From contig NZ_AP022609.1 in the NCBI RefSeq assembly GCF_010729485.1, positions 3,534,001 to 3,598,000 of the forward strand: DNA of 64,000 nucleotides, given 5' to 3'. The notes under the pieces were generated by a model that was not told the DNA's origin, ran no database searches, and was given only the letters and a program-made list of their open reading frames with translations. Shown piece after piece: positions 62,687-64,000 of this stretch. Both the position numbers and the translations under genes were made by a program. The first letter of the stretch is position 1. Each line of letters starts with the position of its first letter. The DNA comes from Mycolicibacter hiberniae (GTDB lineage Bacteria; Actinomycetota; Actinomycetes; Mycobacteriales; Mycobacteriaceae).

Positions 62687-63736
62687 CTAGAGGTCGATCT
62701 CAACGTCACCGACGGGCACCGAAACGCAGATCTGGATGTCTTCGCTCTCCGCACTGGAAAGCGCTCCCGTGATCAGGTTGCGAACCGTGCCCACGGATTT
62801 GCGGCACGTGCAGCTGTGGCAGATGCCCATCCGGCAGCCGCTGGCCGGTTTCAGTCCGGCGGCTTCGGCCTGTTCCAACAGGGGCCGGCCGTCATCGACC
62901 ACCGCGACGGTGCTGTCGAGGAATGTCACCCGCCCACCGGAGGCGCCGGCCGGCGCGAACTCCGGCGGCACGAAGCTCTCCGAGATCGCGTCGGGGCGCT
63001 GCTCGCGCACCGCTGCCACCAGGCTGGGTGGACCGCACACATAGACCGCCTCGGCGTCTGGCATGGCGGCCTGCAGGTGTTCGGCACCGAAATGGCCCCG
63101 CAGGTCGCCGGCGTCGGGCATGCGGGTGTAACCGTGCAGGACGCGGACTCGCGGCATGGCCGAGAGTTCGTCGCGGTAGCAGGCCTCCTCACTACTGCGG
63201 GCGTAGTGCAGGAACGCCACCCGGCCCGCGTATCGCTCGGCGTTGAGCGTGCGCAGCATCGACATCACCGGGGTGATGCCGCTGCCACCGGAGATCAGCA
63301 GAATCCGGCGGGGGCGGATCGCGGGAAGTACGAAGTCACCGGCGGGCCGGTCCAGGCCGACGACCATCCCGGGCCGGGCGTTGCGGTAGAGGTGCTCCGA
63401 GACCAGGCCCCCTTCGTGGCGGCCGATGGTGAGCTCGAGCAGCCGCTGGCCCTCGGCGCTTGCCGGCGAGTAGCAGCGGGTGCGCCGGCGCCCGTCAATG
63501 TCGACGGACAGGTTGACGTGTTGGCCGGCCTTGAAACCAGCGAACGCGTCGTTGGGTTGCAGGAGCAGCGTCACGCTGCGCGGGGTACTGCGGCGGACCT
63601 CCACCACCCGGGCGCGGGCATGTCGCGACCATGTCGGCGACACCAGTTCGGTGTAGCGGTCGACCCCGTGGGGGCCGGTGAGCAGATCGACCAGGCTGGA
63701 ACCCAGGACCCGCCGCGTCAACGTTTGAGTGAACAT
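62687..63736 (-). CDS. Desaturase electron-transfer reductase (Rv3230c-like)
   Basis: A 349-residue FNR-type protein. The FAD domain carries RRTRCYSPAS near residue 85, the NADPH motif is ISGGSGITPVMSML, and the C-terminus is a plant-type 2Fe-2S ferredoxin with Cys in GCRMGICHSCTCRKS plus one in IQICVSVP. This is the known partner that passes NADPH electrons to DesA3. It lies 13 nt upstream of the desaturase gene in an operon. The ATG at 63736 is 11 bp from a GTGAAC-type operator. Confidence 0.94.
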   Translation of the reverse strand: MFTQTLTRRVLGSSLVDLLTGPHGVDRYTELVSPTWSRHARARVVEVRRSTPRSVTLLLQPNDAFAGFKAGQHVNLSVDIDGRRRTRCYSPASAEGQRLLELTIGRHEGGLVSEHLYRNARPGMVVGLDRPAGDFVLPAIRPRRILLISGGSGITPVMSMLRTLNAERYAGRVAFLHYARSSEEACYRDELSAMPRVRVLHGYTRMPDAGDLRGHFGAEHLQAAMPDAEAVYVCGPPSLVAAVREQRPDAISESFVPPEFAPAGASGGRVTFLDSTVAVVDDGRPLLEQAEAAGLKPASGCRMGICHSCTCRKSVGTVRNLITGALSSAESEDIQICVSVPVGDVEIDL

Positions 63737-63746
63737 ATGTACACAG

Positions 63747-63762
63747 TGAACACTCGTTCACA
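63747..63762. promoter_or_regulatory. GTGAAC-N4-GTTCAC operator, copy 1
   Basis: A perfect 6-bp dyad lies 10 bp upstream of the reductase start, in the 69-bp region shared with the divergent TetR gene. Confidence 0.75.
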
Positions 63763-63796
63763 ACGAGTCAAGGCTTCTTTGCCCGATGTGTTACGC

Positions 63797-63810
63797 TTCA
63801 CAACAGTGAA
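63797..63810. promoter_or_regulatory. TTCAC-N4-GTGAA operator, copy 2
   Basis: An inverted form of the same half-site spans the GTG start of the divergent TetR gene (63806). It would block that gene when occupied. Confidence 0.65.
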
Positions 63811-64000
63811 CAGTCGTACGCCGAATTCCAGAAGTGGGCGCACGCGGCCACCGCGGACCGAGCGTGCAGCCCGCCCTGAGCGTCCGCCGCGCCCCGAGCA
63901 GCAGCCGGAGCGGGTTTCCCGCGAGGAACGCAAGGAGGTCACCCGCCGGGCCATCATCGGCGCGGCGCTGACCCTGGTGGACGAACGTAGCTTCAGTGCG
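63806..64000 (+). CDS. TetR-family regulator, truncated by window edge (DesT-like position)
   Basis: An open frame from GTG 63806 runs to the window end (65 codons). The first 45 residues are basic and Pro-rich (RTRPPRTERAARPERPPRP), then the first TetR helix begins (RRAIIGAALTLVDERSFSA). The position, divergent from a desaturase/reductase operon with two operators in between, resembles the DesT-desBC arrangement of Pseudomonas. Only the N-terminus is visible, so the family call rests on the first helix and context. Confidence 0.7.
   Translation, partial: MNSRTPNSRSGRTRPPRTERAARPERPPRPEQQPERVSREERKEVTRRAIIGAALTLVDERSFSA

Overview
The window is high-GC actinobacterial DNA and almost certainly comes from a mycobacterium. 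Evidence: two complete mce operons of the form yrbEA-yrbEB-mceABCDEF plus Mce-associated genes; a FadD5/TB18.5 flank; a PtpB-type phosphatase with the HCFAGKDRTG loop; DUF1023 and lipoprotein genes; and a DesA3-type desaturase with its reductase. No rRNA, tRNA, transposase, integrase or CRISPR array was seen. Statements about M. tuberculosis gene order come from memory, not from a database search.

Layout. 1-3173: a lipoprotein and DUF1023 hydrolase pair (minus), then a pirin (plus). 3184-15530: a non-mce1 mce operon (plus), preceded by two divergent secreted or membrane proteins and followed by an Mce-associated protein and an MPT64/RsiV-like secreted protein. 15548-30803: a DUF1275 protein and the mce1 operon on the minus strand, from fadD5 through yrbE1AB, mce1A-F and four Mce-associated genes. 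30821-31003: a three-copy tandem repeat where M. tuberculosis carries the regulator gene mce1R. 31004-33093: TB18.5, thioesterase and AdhE1-type genes (Rv0164, Rv0163, Rv0162c order).

33074-43731 is the main accessory block. A seven-gene minus-strand operon encodes a Baeyer-Villiger-type monooxygenase, SDR, HpcH/HpaI aldolase, MDR dehydrogenase, cytochrome P450, a duplicated alpha/beta-barrel protein and an unknown protein. Plus-strand and divergent genes encode a DUF427 protein, two acyl-CoA thioesterase-like proteins, an SMP-30 lactonase and a TetR regulator. The same 12-bp near-palindrome (ANTTTGTAAAGT) lies in all three control regions, including directly before the TetR gene. This supports one co-regulated catabolic unit: hydroxylation, oxidation, lactone formation, lactone opening, thioester or aldol chemistry.

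43728-63736 largely follows, in reverse, the M. tuberculosis Rv0135c-Rv0161 order: GlcD-type oxidase, TetR, ptpB, SDR, methyltransferase, TetR, AlkA-like, SnoaL, DUF427, epimerase, NTF2-like, msrA, CYP138-like P450 and TetR. Into it is inserted a VOC / enoyl-CoA hydratase / TetR / hydrolase / P450 operon whose promoter region holds a perfect KstR-type box at 54490-54505. The window ends with a DesA3-type desaturase and reductase operon divergent from a truncated TetR gene, with two GTGAAC-N4-GTTCAC-type operators between them.
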